This document shows, one piece after another, positions 18,806 to 28,029 of a stretch of DNA of 64,000 bases. The position numbers and the translations under genes were made by a program. Every line of letters begins with the position of its first letter. The stretch's first letter is position 1. The stretch is taken from assembly GCF_000009265.1 (NCBI RefSeq), contig NC_008379.1, forward strand, positions 186,001 through 250,000, in the 5' to 3' direction. The notes under the pieces are model-generated. The model worked only from the letters and a program-made list of their open reading frames with translations. It had not been told where the DNA came from and made no database searches. This stretch comes from Rhizobium johnstonii 3841. Lineage in GTDB: Bacteria; Pseudomonadota; Alphaproteobacteria; Rhizobiales; Rhizobiaceae.

Positions 18806-20320
18806 ATGACAAACAGGTGGAAATCTATCGGGCTTGCAGCCCTGCTCGCCGGTCTGACGCTCAGCGCAAGCTATGCCGAGGCCGCCGGAGTGCTCACCAT
18901 CGGCCGCCGCGAGGATTCGACGACATTCGATCCGATTAAGACCGCGCAGAACATCGACAACTGGGTGTTCTCCAACGTCTACGACGTGCTGATCCGCGTC
19001 GACAAGACAGGCACGAAACTGGAGCCGGGCCTTGCCGAAAGCTGGACCACCTCGGATGACGGGCTGACCTACACGTTCAAGATCCGAGACGCGAAATTTT
19101 CCGACGGTTCGCCGCTGACGGCGGAAGACGCGGCCTACAGCCTGCTGCGCATCCGCGATGACGCTGCCTCGCTCTGGAGCGATTCCTATAAGGTGATCGA
19201 CACGGCCGTGGCGACCGACGCGCGCACGCTGACGATCAAGCTCAAGAACCAGTCCGCGCCGTTCCTGTCGACGCTGGCGCTGCCGAATGCCTCGGTCATC
19301 TCCAAGAAGGGCATGGAATCGCTGGGCGCCGATGCCTATGGCGAAAAGCCTATCGCATCCGGCGCCTTCGTGGTCGAGGAATGGCGGCGCGGCGACCGCG
19401 TCATCTTGAAGAAGAACCCGAATTTCTGGCAGGCGGACCGGGTGAAGCTCGACGGTGTCGAGTGGATCTCGGTGCCTGACGACAATACCCGCATGCTGAA
19501 CGTTCAGGCCGGCGAGCTGGATACGGCGATCTTCGTACCCTTTTCTCGCGTCGAGGAACTGAAGAAGGACCCGAACCTCAACGTCGATATCGACGCTTCG
19601 ACCCGCGAGGATCATCTCCTGATCAACCATGCGCATGGCGATCTCGGCAAAAAGGAAGTGCGCCAGGCGCTCGATATGGCGATCGACAAGAAGGCGATCG
19701 TCGAGGCCGTCACCTTTGGCCAGGGCACGGTCGCCAACTCTTATATTCCAAAGGGTGCGCTCTATCATTACGCCGATAACCTGCAGCGCCCCTACGACCC
19801 TGAGAAGGCCAAGAAGATGCTGGGGGATGCCGGTGTCTCCAACTTGACGCTGAACTATCTCATCCGCGCCGGCGACGAAGTGGACGAGCAGACGGCAGTG
19901 CTTGTCCAGCAACAGCTTGCCAAGGCCGGCATCACGGCGAACCTGCAGAAGGTCGATCCAAGCCAGGAATGGGATATGACGGTTGCCGGTGATTACGACA
20001 TCTCGGTCAACTACTGGACGAACGACATTCTCGATCCGGACCAGAAGACGACTTTCGTTCTCGGTCACGATTCCAATAACAACTATCTGACCAACTACAA
20101 AAACGAGGAGGTGAAGGAACTGGTCGCCAAGGCGCGTCTCGAACTCGACCCGAAGAAGCGCGAACAGATGTATGTCGATCTGCAGAAGATGGCCAAGGAC
20201 GACGTCAACTGGATCGACCTCTATTACAGCCCCTATATCAACGTCTCGCGCAAGAATATCGAGAACTTCTACCAGAACCCGCTCGGCCGCTTCTTCCTGG
20301 AAGACACGGTCAAGAACTGA
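18806..20320 (+). CDS. peptide ABC transporter substrate-binding protein
   Basis: Periplasmic SBP_bac_5 family protein of 504 residues. A Sec signal peptide (about 1-26, ending ASYAEA) precedes the typical fold: FDPIKTAQN, LEPGLAESWTTSDDGLTYTF and FSDGSPLTAEDAAYS. ATG at 18806 follows GAAGGGAACG, 19 bp after the ATPase. It closes the operon of hydrolase, two permeases and ATPase; having the binding-protein gene last is less usual than first. A strong hairpin terminator follows. Confidence 0.92.
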   Translation: MTNRWKSIGLAALLAGLTLSASYAEAAGVLTIGRREDSTTFDPIKTAQNIDNWVFSNVYDVLIRVDKTGTKLEPGLAESWTTSDDGLTYTFKIRDAKFSDGSPLTAEDAAYSLLRIRDDAASLWSDSYKVIDTAVATDARTLTIKLKNQSAPFLSTLALPNASVISKKGMESLGADAYGEKPIASGAFVVEEWRRGDRVILKKNPNFWQADRVKLDGVEWISVPDDNTRMLNVQAGELDTAIFVPFSRVEELKKDPNLNVDIDASTREDHLLINHAHGDLGKKEVRQALDMAIDKKAIVEAVTFGQGTVANSYIPKGALYHYADNLQRPYDPEKAKKMLGDAGVSNLTLNYLIRAGDEVDEQTAVLVQQQLAKAGITANLQKVDPSQEWDMTVAGDYDISVNYWTNDILDPDQKTTFVLGHDSNNNYLTNYKNEEVKELVAKARLELDPKKREQMYVDLQKMAKDDVNWIDLYYSPYINVSRKNIENFYQNPLGRFFLEDTVKN

Positions 20321-20336
20321 GTTCGGGCAGCATGCA

Positions 20337-20376
20337 GATGCTCCGTCGCCGGAAAGGCGGCGGAGCATCATTTATT
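20337..20376 (+). terminator. rho-independent terminator after the dipeptide operon
   Basis: GATGCTCCGTCGCC (20337-20350) and GGCGGCGGAGCATC (20356-20369) form a 14-bp stem with one non-canonical pair and a GGAAA loop, followed by ATTTATT. It can stop rightward transcription from the operon and lies between convergent genes. Confidence 0.8.
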
Positions 20377-20405
20377 GCTGCGACACGTGGCGGGGGCCTG
20401 CTTGC

Positions 20406-21281
20406 TTACTCGGCGGCCGCGAGCTTGTCCTGCGTCCTGGTGTCGAAGTCGCTGGCGTCGTGGCGCTCGTGCAACTGGCCAGACGGCTCGCCGGAGAGGC
20501 GGTTGACCATCCGGCCGCGTTGCACGGCCGGCCTGCTGTGGATGGTGTCGGCCCAGCGCAGCACGTTCTTATAGTCCTCGACCTGCAGAAACTCGGCTGC
20601 ACCGTAGGTCCAGCCCTTCACCAGCCCGCCATACCAGGGCCAGACGGCAATATCGGCGATCGTATATTCGCTGCCTGCCAGATACTCGCTTTCGGCAAGG
20701 CGACGATCGAGCACGTCGAGCTGACGCTTCACCTCCATGGCGAAGCGGTCGATCGCATACTCGATCTTCGTCGGCGCATAGGCGTAGAAATGGCCGAAGC
20801 CGCCGCCGAGATAGGGGGCGCTTCCCATCTGCCAGAACAGCCATGACAGGCATTCGGCACGCTCGCTCGGTTCGGTCGGCAGGAAGGCGCCGAATTTTTC
20901 AGCGAGATAGGTCAGGATCGCGCCGGATTCGAAGACACGAATCGGCTTTGGCCCGCTACGGTCCATCAATGCCGGTATCTTGGAGTTGGGATTGACTGCG
21001 ACGAAGCCGCTTCCGAACTGATCGCCATCGCCGATCTTGATCAGCCAGGCGTCATACTCCGCACCTTCATGGCCAAGGGCCAGCAGTTCCTCGAGCATGA
21101 TGGTGACTTTCTGGCCGTTCGGCGTGCCGAGCGAATAGAGCTGCAACGGATGCCGGCCGATCGGAAGCTCCTTGTCATGCGTCGGTCCCGCGATCGGGCG
21201 ATTGATGCTGGCGAACTGGCCGCCATTCGCCTTGTTCCAGGTCCAGACCTTCGGGGGTGTATAGTCGGAAGAACCGCTCAT
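20406..21281 (-). CDS. yghU: glutathione transferase-like disulfide-bond oxidoreductase (YghU type)
   Basis: Cytosolic Nu-class glutathione transferase homologue of 291 residues. After a family-specific N-terminal extension (TPPKVWTWNKANGGQF) comes a thioredoxin-like domain (QLYSLGTPNGQKVTIMLEE, VAVNPNSKIPALMD, VFESGAILTYLAEK) and the helical C-terminal domain (YTIADIAVWPWYGGL, HSRPAVQRG). YghU proteins bind two glutathiones and reduce disulfides and peroxides. It is a lone gene convergent with the dipeptide operon, so context adds nothing. Confidence 0.92.
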   Translation of the reverse strand: MSGSSDYTPPKVWTWNKANGGQFASINRPIAGPTHDKELPIGRHPLQLYSLGTPNGQKVTIMLEELLALGHEGAEYDAWLIKIGDGDQFGSGFVAVNPNSKIPALMDRSGPKPIRVFESGAILTYLAEKFGAFLPTEPSERAECLSWLFWQMGSAPYLGGGFGHFYAYAPTKIEYAIDRFAMEVKRQLDVLDRRLAESEYLAGSEYTIADIAVWPWYGGLVKGWTYGAAEFLQVEDYKNVLRWADTIHSRPAVQRGRMVNRLSGEPSGQLHERHDASDFDTRTQDKLAAAE

Positions 21282-21436
21282 CTTTCAAACTCCTGGCATT
21301 GATAGGACAGAGCGCGACGCCAGTTAGGCTGCCGCATTTTTCCTGACATAGCAGAGGCGATGAGGTCTTGTCACAGGTGTCGGCGCGGTTTCACGCAATC
21401 GTCAGAGCCTTGGCAAAGCTGGAGAAAACAGCCGCG

Positions 21437-22534
21437 TCAGACATCCGCCTCGGGAAGACGCCTGCCGGTCGCGGCTGAGAACAGATGTCCGCTGGCAGAT
21501 CGCAAGGCAAAGCGGATACTGTCGCCGGGCTTTACGGCAATGCGCTCGCGAAACAGCATGTTGACGTTTTCGCCGTCGATACGGGCCCCCTCGATCCGGG
21601 CAACGACCTGCGTCTCCGCGCCTGTTGGCTCGACGACGATGACCTTTGCCGGCGTTCCGCCCTCATCGGCGATGACGAACTGTTCCGGTCTGATGCCATA
21701 GATGAGTTCTTCGCCGGGATCTGCGGAACCAGGACGCAGCGATAGCGGCATGGCGATGCCGCTGTCGGTGCGGAAGATCGAAGGGGCGTCGGCCTGGATG
21801 CGGCCCTTGAGCAGGTTCATCGCCGGCGTGCCGATGAAACCGGCGACGAAGGTGGTTGAGGGCCGATCATAGATCTCCAACGGCGTTCCGATCTGCTCGA
21901 CGATGCCGTCATGCATGACGACGATGCGGTCGGCCATAGTCATCGCCTCGGTCTGGTCATGGGTGACATAAACGGTGGTGATTTTCAGCCGCTGGTGAAG
22001 CTCCTTGATCTCGGCGCGCATCGCCACGCGCAGCTTGGCGTCGAGATTGGAAAGCGGTTCGTCGAAGAGGAACACCTTCGGATCACGTACGATCGCACGG
22101 CCCATGGCGACGCGTTGACGCTGGCCGCCGGAAAGATGGCGCGGGTGGCGGTCGAGATAAGGCTCCAGCGCAAGGATTTTTGCGGCGGACTGCACCCGGC
22201 GGCCGATCTCGTCTCTGGCCGTACCGTGCAGCTTCAGGGAAAAGCCCATATTCTCGGCCACCGTCAGATGCGGATAGAGCGCATAGCTCTGGAACACCAT
22301 GGCAATGTCGCGCTCCTTCGACGGCAGGTCGTTGACCATGCGGCCGCCGATCGAAAGCCGGCCGCCCGAGATCGTCTCCAGGCCGGCGATCATGCGCAGC
22401 AGCGTGGATTTGCCGCAGCCGGACGGTCCAACGAGCACGATGAATTCGCCATCTTCGATTTCGACGTCGACGCCGTGGATGACCGGCAGGTTGCCGTAGG
22501 ACTTGCGGATGTTGTGAAGCGCAATCGACGCCAT
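21437..22534 (-). CDS. sugar ABC transporter ATPase (UgpC/MsmK type)
   Basis: A 365-residue ATPase of the CUT1 family. It has Walker [10 protein letters not shown] (36-44), signature [15 protein letters not shown], Walker [13 protein letters not shown] and the H-loop [14 protein letters not shown], then a C-terminal TOBE/regulatory domain (from about 240) usual in MalK-like proteins. It is last in the leftward operon that starts with the binding protein at 27140. ATG at 22534 follows GGGAGGGAA. Confidence 0.92.
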   Translation of the reverse strand: MASIALHNIRKSYGNLPVIHGVDVEIEDGEFIVLVGPSGCGKSTLLRMIAGLETISGGRLSIGGRMVNDLPSKERDIAMVFQSYALYPHLTVAENMGFSLKLHGTARDEIGRRVQSAAKILALEPYLDRHPRHLSGGQRQRVAMGRAIVRDPKVFLFDEPLSNLDAKLRVAMRAEIKELHQRLKITTVYVTHDQTEAMTMADRIVVMHDGIVEQIGTPLEIYDRPSTTFVAGFIGTPAMNLLKGRIQADAPSIFRTDSGIAMPLSLRPGSADPGEELIYGIRPEQFVIADEGGTPAKVIVVEPTGAETQVVARIEGARIDGENVNMLFRERIAVKPGDSIRFALRSASGHLFSAATGRRLPEADV

Positions 22535-22564
22535 GATATTCCCTCCCCCGAGAACAGGATGATT

Positions 22565-22945
22565 TCAGGCCGCGCCCTCGCCTTCATGATTGACAGCCGT
22601 CCTGGCGCCGGATGAAAACATGATCAGGGCGAAGAGCGGTTCGGTGCCGAGCGCGCGCGCCCAGTGACGGACATTGCGGGGAATCCGGATCGCGTCGCCG
22701 GCTTCGAGCCGATAGAGCGCATCGCCGAGCTTGTGCTCGCAATCGCCGGAAACGACGTAGAGGATTTCCTCGCAATCGGGGTGCGAATGCAGCTGGTTGC
22801 GCTCGCCGGGATTGATGCGGCAGGTGCCGAAGGTCATCTCGGCGCCGGGCGTGCCGTCGCCAGTGATCTTCCAGTTGAGTTCGCCCCAGGTGGTCGGCAT
22901 GAATTCGCCGCCGGCTTTCCTGAAAATGACATCGGTATCGCTCAA
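22565..22945 (-). CDS. cupin-domain protein
   Basis: Small single-cupin protein of 126 residues. The cupin motif 1 residues are visible in RNQLHSHPDCEEILYVVSGD (two His and Glu) and motif 2 in GDAIRIPRNVRHWARA. It may act as a sugar isomerase, a lyase or a ligand sensor; the exact activity is not readable. The start is taken as TTG at 22945 because GGGAGGGA lies just upstream, whereas an in-frame ATG further up has no such site and would overlap the dehydrogenase gene. It lies between a dehydrogenase and the ATPase gene, which suggests a role in the same sugar pathway. Confidence 0.8.
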   Translation of the reverse strand: MSDTDVIFRKAGGEFMPTTWGELNWKITGDGTPGAEMTFGTCRINPGERNQLHSHPDCEEILYVVSGDCEHKLGDALYRLEAGDAIRIPRNVRHWARALGTEPLFALIMFSSGARTAVNHEGEGAA

Positions 22946-22961
22946 GGCTGTCCCTCCCTTA

Positions 22962-24053
22962 TCAGAGATTGGTGGTGACGCCGGCATCCGTGCGTCTGTA
23001 GAATTCGAAGAGCTTCATGATCTCGCGGGCGATTTCGAGCGTGCCCCTTGATATCGGCGTGCCGGAGAGGATCGCATCCGTCAGATGCAGGATTTCGGGC
23101 ACATAGCCGAGATAAAACAGGTTGTTGTTGTAGAGCTGGCCGAGCGAATGCTCCGGCTCGTAGAACAGCGCCGCATTCTCGTCCGGCTGGATGAAGCTCG
23201 CGGCACGGCCATAGGACGGCAGGTCGGCCTTCCGGAAGTAAGTAAGCCGGCTACCGTTTTCGACGATAGCGTTAGCGCCTTCGCCGATGATTTCGACCCG
23301 CTCGAAGATGCTGCTGCCGGACTGGCCGGCGGCGAGGTGCAGCGTGCCGATCGCGCCGGAGTGGAAGCGCAGGCTGGTAATGGTCGCTCCCGTCAGCGCT
23401 TCCCATTCATAACCAGCGCGTTCAATCTCGCCACCGAGGAAGTGCAGGATCGCTCCCGGATGGTAGATGTGGTCGAGGAAGCTCTGCATCTTGACGAGAT
23501 CGGCGCGGTCTTCTTGGCCCGGCAGGCTTTGCGGATAGCGGACATTGATCGAGGTGAGCCGGCCGAAACCCGGCGAGCCGATCAGGTCCCTCAGCTTCTC
23601 GATGGTCGGGAAGAAGGTCTTCTTGAGACCGGTCATCACCATGCGGCCGGCGGCTGCACTTGCCGCCTGCAGCCTTTCGATATCCTCAAGGCTTGCCGCC
23701 GTCGGCTTTTCCATCCAGACGTGCGCGCCCGATGCAAGTGCGTCGAGTGCGAGATCGGTCGCCTGCACCCGGCCGTCAGGATGATAGGCGGTGACGAGAA
23801 AGACCAGTTCCGGCTTTTCCTGCTCCAGCATCTCGCGATGATCGGTATAGGCTTTGCCCGCGCCAAAGAGCTTGGCGAATTTTTCAGCACGGCCGATATC
23901 GAGATCGCAGATGCCGCTAAGCTCGACCGGCGCATAACGCAGCGCCGGATAGACATTGCGGTAGGCATGGCCGCCGGCGCCGATGAAGCAGGCCCTTATG
24001 CGGTGGTCGAATTCGAAATTGTAGCGGATTTCCCGCTGGACATGATGCGACAT
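22962..24053 (-). CDS. Gfo/Idh/MocA-family oxidoreductase
   Basis: NAD(P)-dependent sugar or polyol dehydrogenase of 363 residues. The Rossmann N-terminus (RACFIGAGGHAYRNVYPAL) and the EKP motif (HVWMEKPTA, about residue 110-118) with the catalytic lysine are visible, followed by the family C-terminal domain with a candidate catalytic His in FLDHIYHPGAILH. It starts two bases after the permease gene ends and is tightly coupled to the transporter, so it likely oxidises the imported sugar or a derivative. Confidence 0.9.
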   Translation of the reverse strand: MSHHVQREIRYNFEFDHRIRACFIGAGGHAYRNVYPALRYAPVELSGICDLDIGRAEKFAKLFGAGKAYTDHREMLEQEKPELVFLVTAYHPDGRVQATDLALDALASGAHVWMEKPTAASLEDIERLQAASAAAGRMVMTGLKKTFFPTIEKLRDLIGSPGFGRLTSINVRYPQSLPGQEDRADLVKMQSFLDHIYHPGAILHFLGGEIERAGYEWEALTGATITSLRFHSGAIGTLHLAAGQSGSSIFERVEIIGEGANAIVENGSRLTYFRKADLPSYGRAASFIQPDENAALFYEPEHSLGQLYNNNLFYLGYVPEILHLTDAILSGTPISRGTLEIAREIMKLFEFYRRTDAGVTTNL

Positions 24054-24055
24054 GG

Positions 24056-24883
24056 TCAGCCCTTGATTGCCCCCTGCGTCAGCCCCTCGGTGAAGCGGCG
24101 CTGCATCAGGATGTAGAGAAGAATGATCGGCAGGAATGAAATGACGGTTCCCGAAAAGACCAGCCTGTAATCGGAAGCGTAGGTACTGGCAAAACGGACC
24201 AGCCCGAGTGGCAGTGTCTGTACCTCGGGGCTGATCAGCACGATCAGCGGCAGAAAGAAATCGTTCCAGGTGGAGAGGGCGCTGATGATAACGAGCGCCT
24301 GCACCGCCGGCGTGGAGATCGGCAGGAAGACCTTGATGAGGATCTGGAAATGCGAGGCGCCGTCGATCTTGGCGGCCTCGATCAGTTCATCAGGCACGCC
24401 GACGAAGAAACTCCGCATCAGGAATATGCCGAAGGGAATGGCGTTGCTGACCTGCACCAGCACGATGCCGGTCAGCGTGTTGACGAGATTGAGCCCAAAG
24501 AGCACCTGATAGAGCGGAATGACGATCGCCTGGACCGGCACGGTCAAGCCGAGAATGAAGGCGTAGAACAGCCATTCCCGGCCGGGAAAACGGATCTTGG
24601 CGAGCGCATAGCCGGCCGGCGCACAGGTGATCAGCGAAAGAACGACGACGCCGATGAGATTGAGCAGGCTGTTGCCGACAAGATCTCCGAACCCGCCGAT
24701 CCGCCATGCGTCCAGATAGTTCCGCCACATCAGGTCGGCGGGCCAGGTGAAGGGGTCGGCCTGGCCAATCTCGGCCTCGGTCTTGAAACTCGAGATCACC
24801 AGCCAGACGAAGGGGGCAAGGATCAGGATCAGCGCCGGGGTCAGCGCCAGCGCCATCGGCCATTCGCGGTTGCGGACGCTCAT
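24056..24883 (-). CDS. sugar ABC transporter permease (MalG type)
   Basis: CUT1-family inner-membrane permease of 275 residues with six membrane segments and the docking loop EAAKIDGASHFQILIKVFLP. Its ATG overlaps the stop of the preceding permease (ATGA), and it is followed after two bases by the dehydrogenase gene. It partners the permease at 24880-25887. Confidence 0.92.
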   Translation of the reverse strand: MSVRNREWPMALALTPALILILAPFVWLVISSFKTEAEIGQADPFTWPADLMWRNYLDAWRIGGFGDLVGNSLLNLIGVVVLSLITCAPAGYALAKIRFPGREWLFYAFILGLTVPVQAIVIPLYQVLFGLNLVNTLTGIVLVQVSNAIPFGIFLMRSFFVGVPDELIEAAKIDGASHFQILIKVFLPISTPAVQALVIISALSTWNDFFLPLIVLISPEVQTLPLGLVRFASTYASDYRLVFSGTVISFLPIILLYILMQRRFTEGLTQGAIKG

Positions 24884-25887
24884 TGCGAAATCCTCGCGCG
24901 CCAGCGGTTGAAGACGATGGTGATGGTGATCGCAAGCAGGCTGAGCAGAATGCAGAGCACTGCCGCAAGCCCGTGATCCTGGGACTGGAAGGCAAGTCGA
25001 TAGATGTAGGTAGTGATCAGTTCGCTCTGGTAGAACGGCCCGCCATTGGTCATGACGAAGACCGTGGCGAAGCCCTTCAGCCCGTTGATCATCGCCAGCG
25101 AGACGACGAAGGTCGTGACCTCGCGAAGCCCCGGCAGCGTCACGTAGATCAGCTTCTGGAAGGCGTTGGCGCCGTCCACTTCCGCTGCGTCATAGAGCGA
25201 GCGGTCGATATTCTGCAGGCCGGCGATGAAGAGCAGCATGTAAAGGCCGAATCCCTGCCAAGAGCTTGCGACATTGACGGAAAAGAGCACCAAGGCGGGA
25301 TCGGAAAGCCAGCCTTGCGTGAAGGCGCCGAGCCCGACGTGCGTCAGGGCGGTATTCAGCAGGCCGAAGAAGGGATCGTAGATATTGGCCCAGATGACGC
25401 CGACTACTGCCAGCGACACCAGATGCGGCAGGAAGAAGGCGGTGCGGAAGAAGACCTGGGTGATTCGCAGCCTGCTGACGGCAAGCGCCAGCAGCAGGCC
25501 GAGCCCACCTGCCATCACCACATGATAGGCCAGCCAAAGGAAGGTATGGACGAGGCTCTTCCAGACGATCGGATCATGTGCCGCCTTTGCGTAATTGTCG
25601 AAACCGACGAAACTGGCGGAGGTATTGAAGCCGGCGGAACTGTTAAAGCTCAGCCAGAAGGTGGCGGCGATCGGCAGCAGGGTGAAGACGGCATAAAGGG
25701 CAAGTGCCGGCGCCATCAGCCACAATGCGGTGCGGGCATCGCCATCTGATGAGCCATCAGATGAGGCAACCCTGGCCGTCCGGCGTTCGGACATACGGGC
25801 GGATAGGCCGCCCGTATGTCCCGCCACGGCAGACGCATCCCTGAGAGGAGCCACGACCTTGCTTCCGGGCGTTTCGCGAATGACCAC
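24880..25887 (-). CDS. sugar ABC transporter permease (MalF type) with unusual N-terminal extension
   Basis: A 335-residue permease; the hydrophobic part starts near residue 54 (TALWLMAPALALYAVF) and the docking loop YDAAEVDGANAFQKLIYVTLP is intact. The first 50 or so residues are hydrophilic and poorly protein-like, and the DNA encoding them contains two perfect inverted repeats (25743-25763 and 25790-25820). The GTG at 25887 overlaps the binding-protein stop by one base and has GAGG at a fair spacing; an internal ATG at 25794 lies inside the second hairpin and is an alternative start. The hairpins may set the binding protein to permease ratio. Confidence 0.88.
   Translation of the reverse strand: MVIRETPGSKVVAPLRDASAVAGHTGGLSARMSERRTARVASSDGSSDGDARTALWLMAPALALYAVFTLLPIAATFWLSFNSSAGFNTSASFVGFDNYAKAAHDPIVWKSLVHTFLWLAYHVVMAGGLGLLLALAVSRLRITQVFFRTAFFLPHLVSLAVVGVIWANIYDPFFGLLNTALTHVGLGAFTQGWLSDPALVLFSVNVASSWQGFGLYMLLFIAGLQNIDRSLYDAAEVDGANAFQKLIYVTLPGLREVTTFVVSLAMINGLKGFATVFVMTNGGPFYQSELITTYIYRLAFQSQDHGLAAVLCILLSLLAITITIVFNRWRARISQ
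25743..25820. repeat. two perfect hairpins at the start of the permease gene
   Basis: CATCTGATG (25743-25751) pairs with CATCAGATG (25755-25763) across three bases. GACATACGGGCGG (25790-25802) pairs perfectly over 13 bp with CCGCCCGTATGTC (25808-25820) across a five-base loop. Both lie in the first 50 codons after the binding-protein gene and would fold in the mRNA. Confidence 0.8.
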
Positions 25888-27140
25888 TATTTCGCCTCTG
25901 CCATCTTCGCCTGGATCTGCTTCATGCCGTCTTCACCGCCGATCTGGCCGGAGATCAGGCCTTGGATGACCTGGAAGTAGGTGTCGAGCACGGTGCCGGG
26001 CAGATAGACGCTCGGATTGTAACCGACGCCGCCGGCGGCAGCGGCGAAGATATCCTTCAGTACAGGGGTTGGTGGCTCAACGCCCGGGATTTCGCGCGGA
26101 TAGATCATCGTGCTTGCCGGATCCTGCGCGCGTTTCTTCATCACCGCATCCGACAGCATGAAGTCGATCCATTTCACCGCGAGTTCCGGCTGCCTGGAAT
26201 TGACCGGCACCAGCCAGCTCCAGCCGACACCGCCGGTCGGCATCGCCGCACCATTGATGTCGGAAGGCATAGGCACGTAACCGGCGTTAGTGAGGTCATA
26301 GCCTGCCTTACGGGCATTGGCGGTGAACCACGGGCCGGCAACGAACATGGCCGCGCGCTTGTTGAACCAGAGGCGTGAAGCGCCATCGAGATCCAGGCCT
26401 GCCATTTCCTTCTTGATGTAGCCCGCCTCGACCAGCTTCTGCAACCGGATGGCGCCGGCGGCGACCGAGGGATCGTCCCAGGCGATCTCGCGGCGCAGCG
26501 CCTTGCCAATCACTTCCTTGCCGCTCGCAGATTGCAGCAGATTGCCGAAGAGGTGGCCGGCGCTGCCCGTCGTGCGAGGACCGATGGCGATCGGCTGCAG
26601 GCCGGTCTCATGGATCGATTTCATCAGCGCTTCGAATTCGGTCCAGGTCGCCGGGATCTTCCAGCCGGCCTTTTCGAAAATATCCTTGTGATACCAGATG
26701 CCAAGCGCATCGAGACCGTCGGGAACTTCGTAGATCTCGCCGCCGAACTGGCCCCTCAGCTCAGTGTAGAGCCAGGGATAGATCTCATCTTTCCAGCCGC
26801 GCTTTTCATATTGCTCGGTGAGCGGCATGACCTGCTTGGCATTCCTGACGACGCTGATGCGGCCGATGCCGGAATTGGTGAGGATCACGTCAGGGCCGGC
26901 ATCCGACTGGATTGCCGCCTGCACCGCGCCGTTGCTGATCGTCCCTGTCGGCGGCATGAACTCGACAGTCACGCCGGGGTTGGCCTTTTCGAAATCGGCC
27001 TTGATGCCGTTCCACAGCTGCGCGACCAGCGGTTCGGTGATCTGCTCCGGACCCCACATCTTCAGGGTTTCGGCATGCGCCGGCGAACTTATGGCGATCA
27101 TCGCCACTAGCGCCGTGCTGCGGGCAAGAAATTTCAGCAT
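25887..27140 (-). CDS. sugar ABC transporter substrate-binding protein
   Basis: Periplasmic SBP_bac_1 family protein of 417 residues with a signal peptide (MLKFLARSTALVAMIAIS, cleavage near AHA-ET) and the family pattern LKMWGPEQ, FEKANPGVTVEF, WFNKRAAMFVAGPW and PTGGVGWSW. The ATG at 27140 is chosen for its GGAGGGAG ribosome-binding site and because the signal peptide starts there. It is first of the transporter genes and lies 94 bp after the GntR gene. Confidence 0.92.
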   Translation of the reverse strand: MLKFLARSTALVAMIAISSPAHAETLKMWGPEQITEPLVAQLWNGIKADFEKANPGVTVEFMPPTGTISNGAVQAAIQSDAGPDVILTNSGIGRISVVRNAKQVMPLTEQYEKRGWKDEIYPWLYTELRGQFGGEIYEVPDGLDALGIWYHKDIFEKAGWKIPATWTEFEALMKSIHETGLQPIAIGPRTTGSAGHLFGNLLQSASGKEVIGKALRREIAWDDPSVAAGAIRLQKLVEAGYIKKEMAGLDLDGASRLWFNKRAAMFVAGPWFTANARKAGYDLTNAGYVPMPSDINGAAMPTGGVGWSWLVPVNSRQPELAVKWIDFMLSDAVMKKRAQDPASTMIYPREIPGVEPPTPVLKDIFAAAAGGVGYNPSVYLPGTVLDTYFQVIQGLISGQIGGEDGMKQIQAKMAEAK

Positions 27141-27234
27141 TGCTCCCTCCTCCCGGGCCGCTCCGCGGCCACGTTTTTCCATTGTTGAAAAAGGAGACCT
27201 CCCTCTCCTTCATTCCATCTGGCATTCCGGCCGG

Positions 27235-27900
27235 CTAACGCGCCGGATTCTTCTTCTGAAACCGTGCCATGACGGCTTGCTGGACATCGCTGATATGCGC
27301 GTGCATCAGGGCCTTGGCGCGCGCGATGTCGCGAGCCCTGAAAGCCTGCAGGATCTGATCGCGCTCCTCGGCTGCCCTCTCGGCCAGATCGCGGCTCTCA
27401 TTGGCGATCGAGCGGCAGATCTGGATCTGCAGCGCGAGCCGCGCCAGCGTTTCGATCAGCGGCGCGCTTCCCGAAAGCTCGGCGATGGTCTCGTGAAACT
27501 CCTTGTCGCGAATGCCGTATGTCCCCATGTCGCCGCGGCGGAGTGCTGCCACCGCCTCATCCAGGATGCGCTCGAATCCGGCAATATGCCGATCGCTCAT
27601 CTGCGGAACGGCGAGCTCGACGGCGAAGCATTCAAGCGTCTTGCGCAGATCGTAGAGGTCGTCGATCTCCTTAGGCGTGAAGCTGCGCACGAAAAAGCCG
27701 CGATAAGGCTTGATCTCGATCAGGCCCTCCTTGGCGAGCGTGCCGATTGCCTCGCGAAACGGCGTGCGGCTGACCTGCAGGCGTTCCGTCAGTTCTTTTT
27801 CGTCGATCGAGACGCCGCTCGGCAGCTCGCCGGAGACGATCAGGCGAACGATTTCCTCGTAGATCCGCTCGCGAAGGGTGAGGTGGCGCGGTGCGTTCAT
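27235..27900 (-). CDS. GntR-family regulator (FadR subfamily)
   Basis: A 221-residue repressor-type regulator: N-terminal winged helix (LRERIYEEIVRLIVSGEL then ELTERLQVSRTPFREAIGTL) and an all-helical FCD ligand-binding domain (YDLRKTLECFAVELA, DKEFHETIAELSG, with His and Asp of the usual metal site, and HAHISDVQQAV). The start is uncertain between ATG 27900 and ATG 27909; an upstream frame encodes an unlikely hydrophobic leader. It sits between the ABC operon and the divergent Tm-1-half genes and probably controls both, responding to a small organic acid or sugar acid. Confidence 0.88.
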   Translation of the reverse strand: MNAPRHLTLRERIYEEIVRLIVSGELPSGVSIDEKELTERLQVSRTPFREAIGTLAKEGLIEIKPYRGFFVRSFTPKEIDDLYDLRKTLECFAVELAVPQMSDRHIAGFERILDEAVAALRRGDMGTYGIRDKEFHETIAELSGSAPLIETLARLALQIQICRSIANESRDLAERAAEERDQILQAFRARDIARAKALMHAHISDVQQAVMARFQKKNPAR

Positions 27901-27933
27901 GATCTCCATTTCCGTCTGGTATTCGTGGACTAA

Positions 27934-27958
27934 GTATGCAATATACGAAAGAATATAC
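27934..27958. promoter_or_regulatory. candidate GntR operator region
   Basis: In the divergent intergenic region, GTAT-GCAAT-ATAC (27934-27946) is an inverted repeat, and AATATAC is repeated directly at 27940-27946 and 27952-27958. FadR-subfamily operators are commonly short GT/AC dyads, so this is a reasonable operator, but the exact half-sites are guesswork. Confidence 0.4.
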
Positions 27959-28029
27959 AATATGGAAAATACAAAACTCGGAATTTTTCGGAAGACAGCC
28001 AAGATCGATCAGAAAAGGGAGGAAAACCA

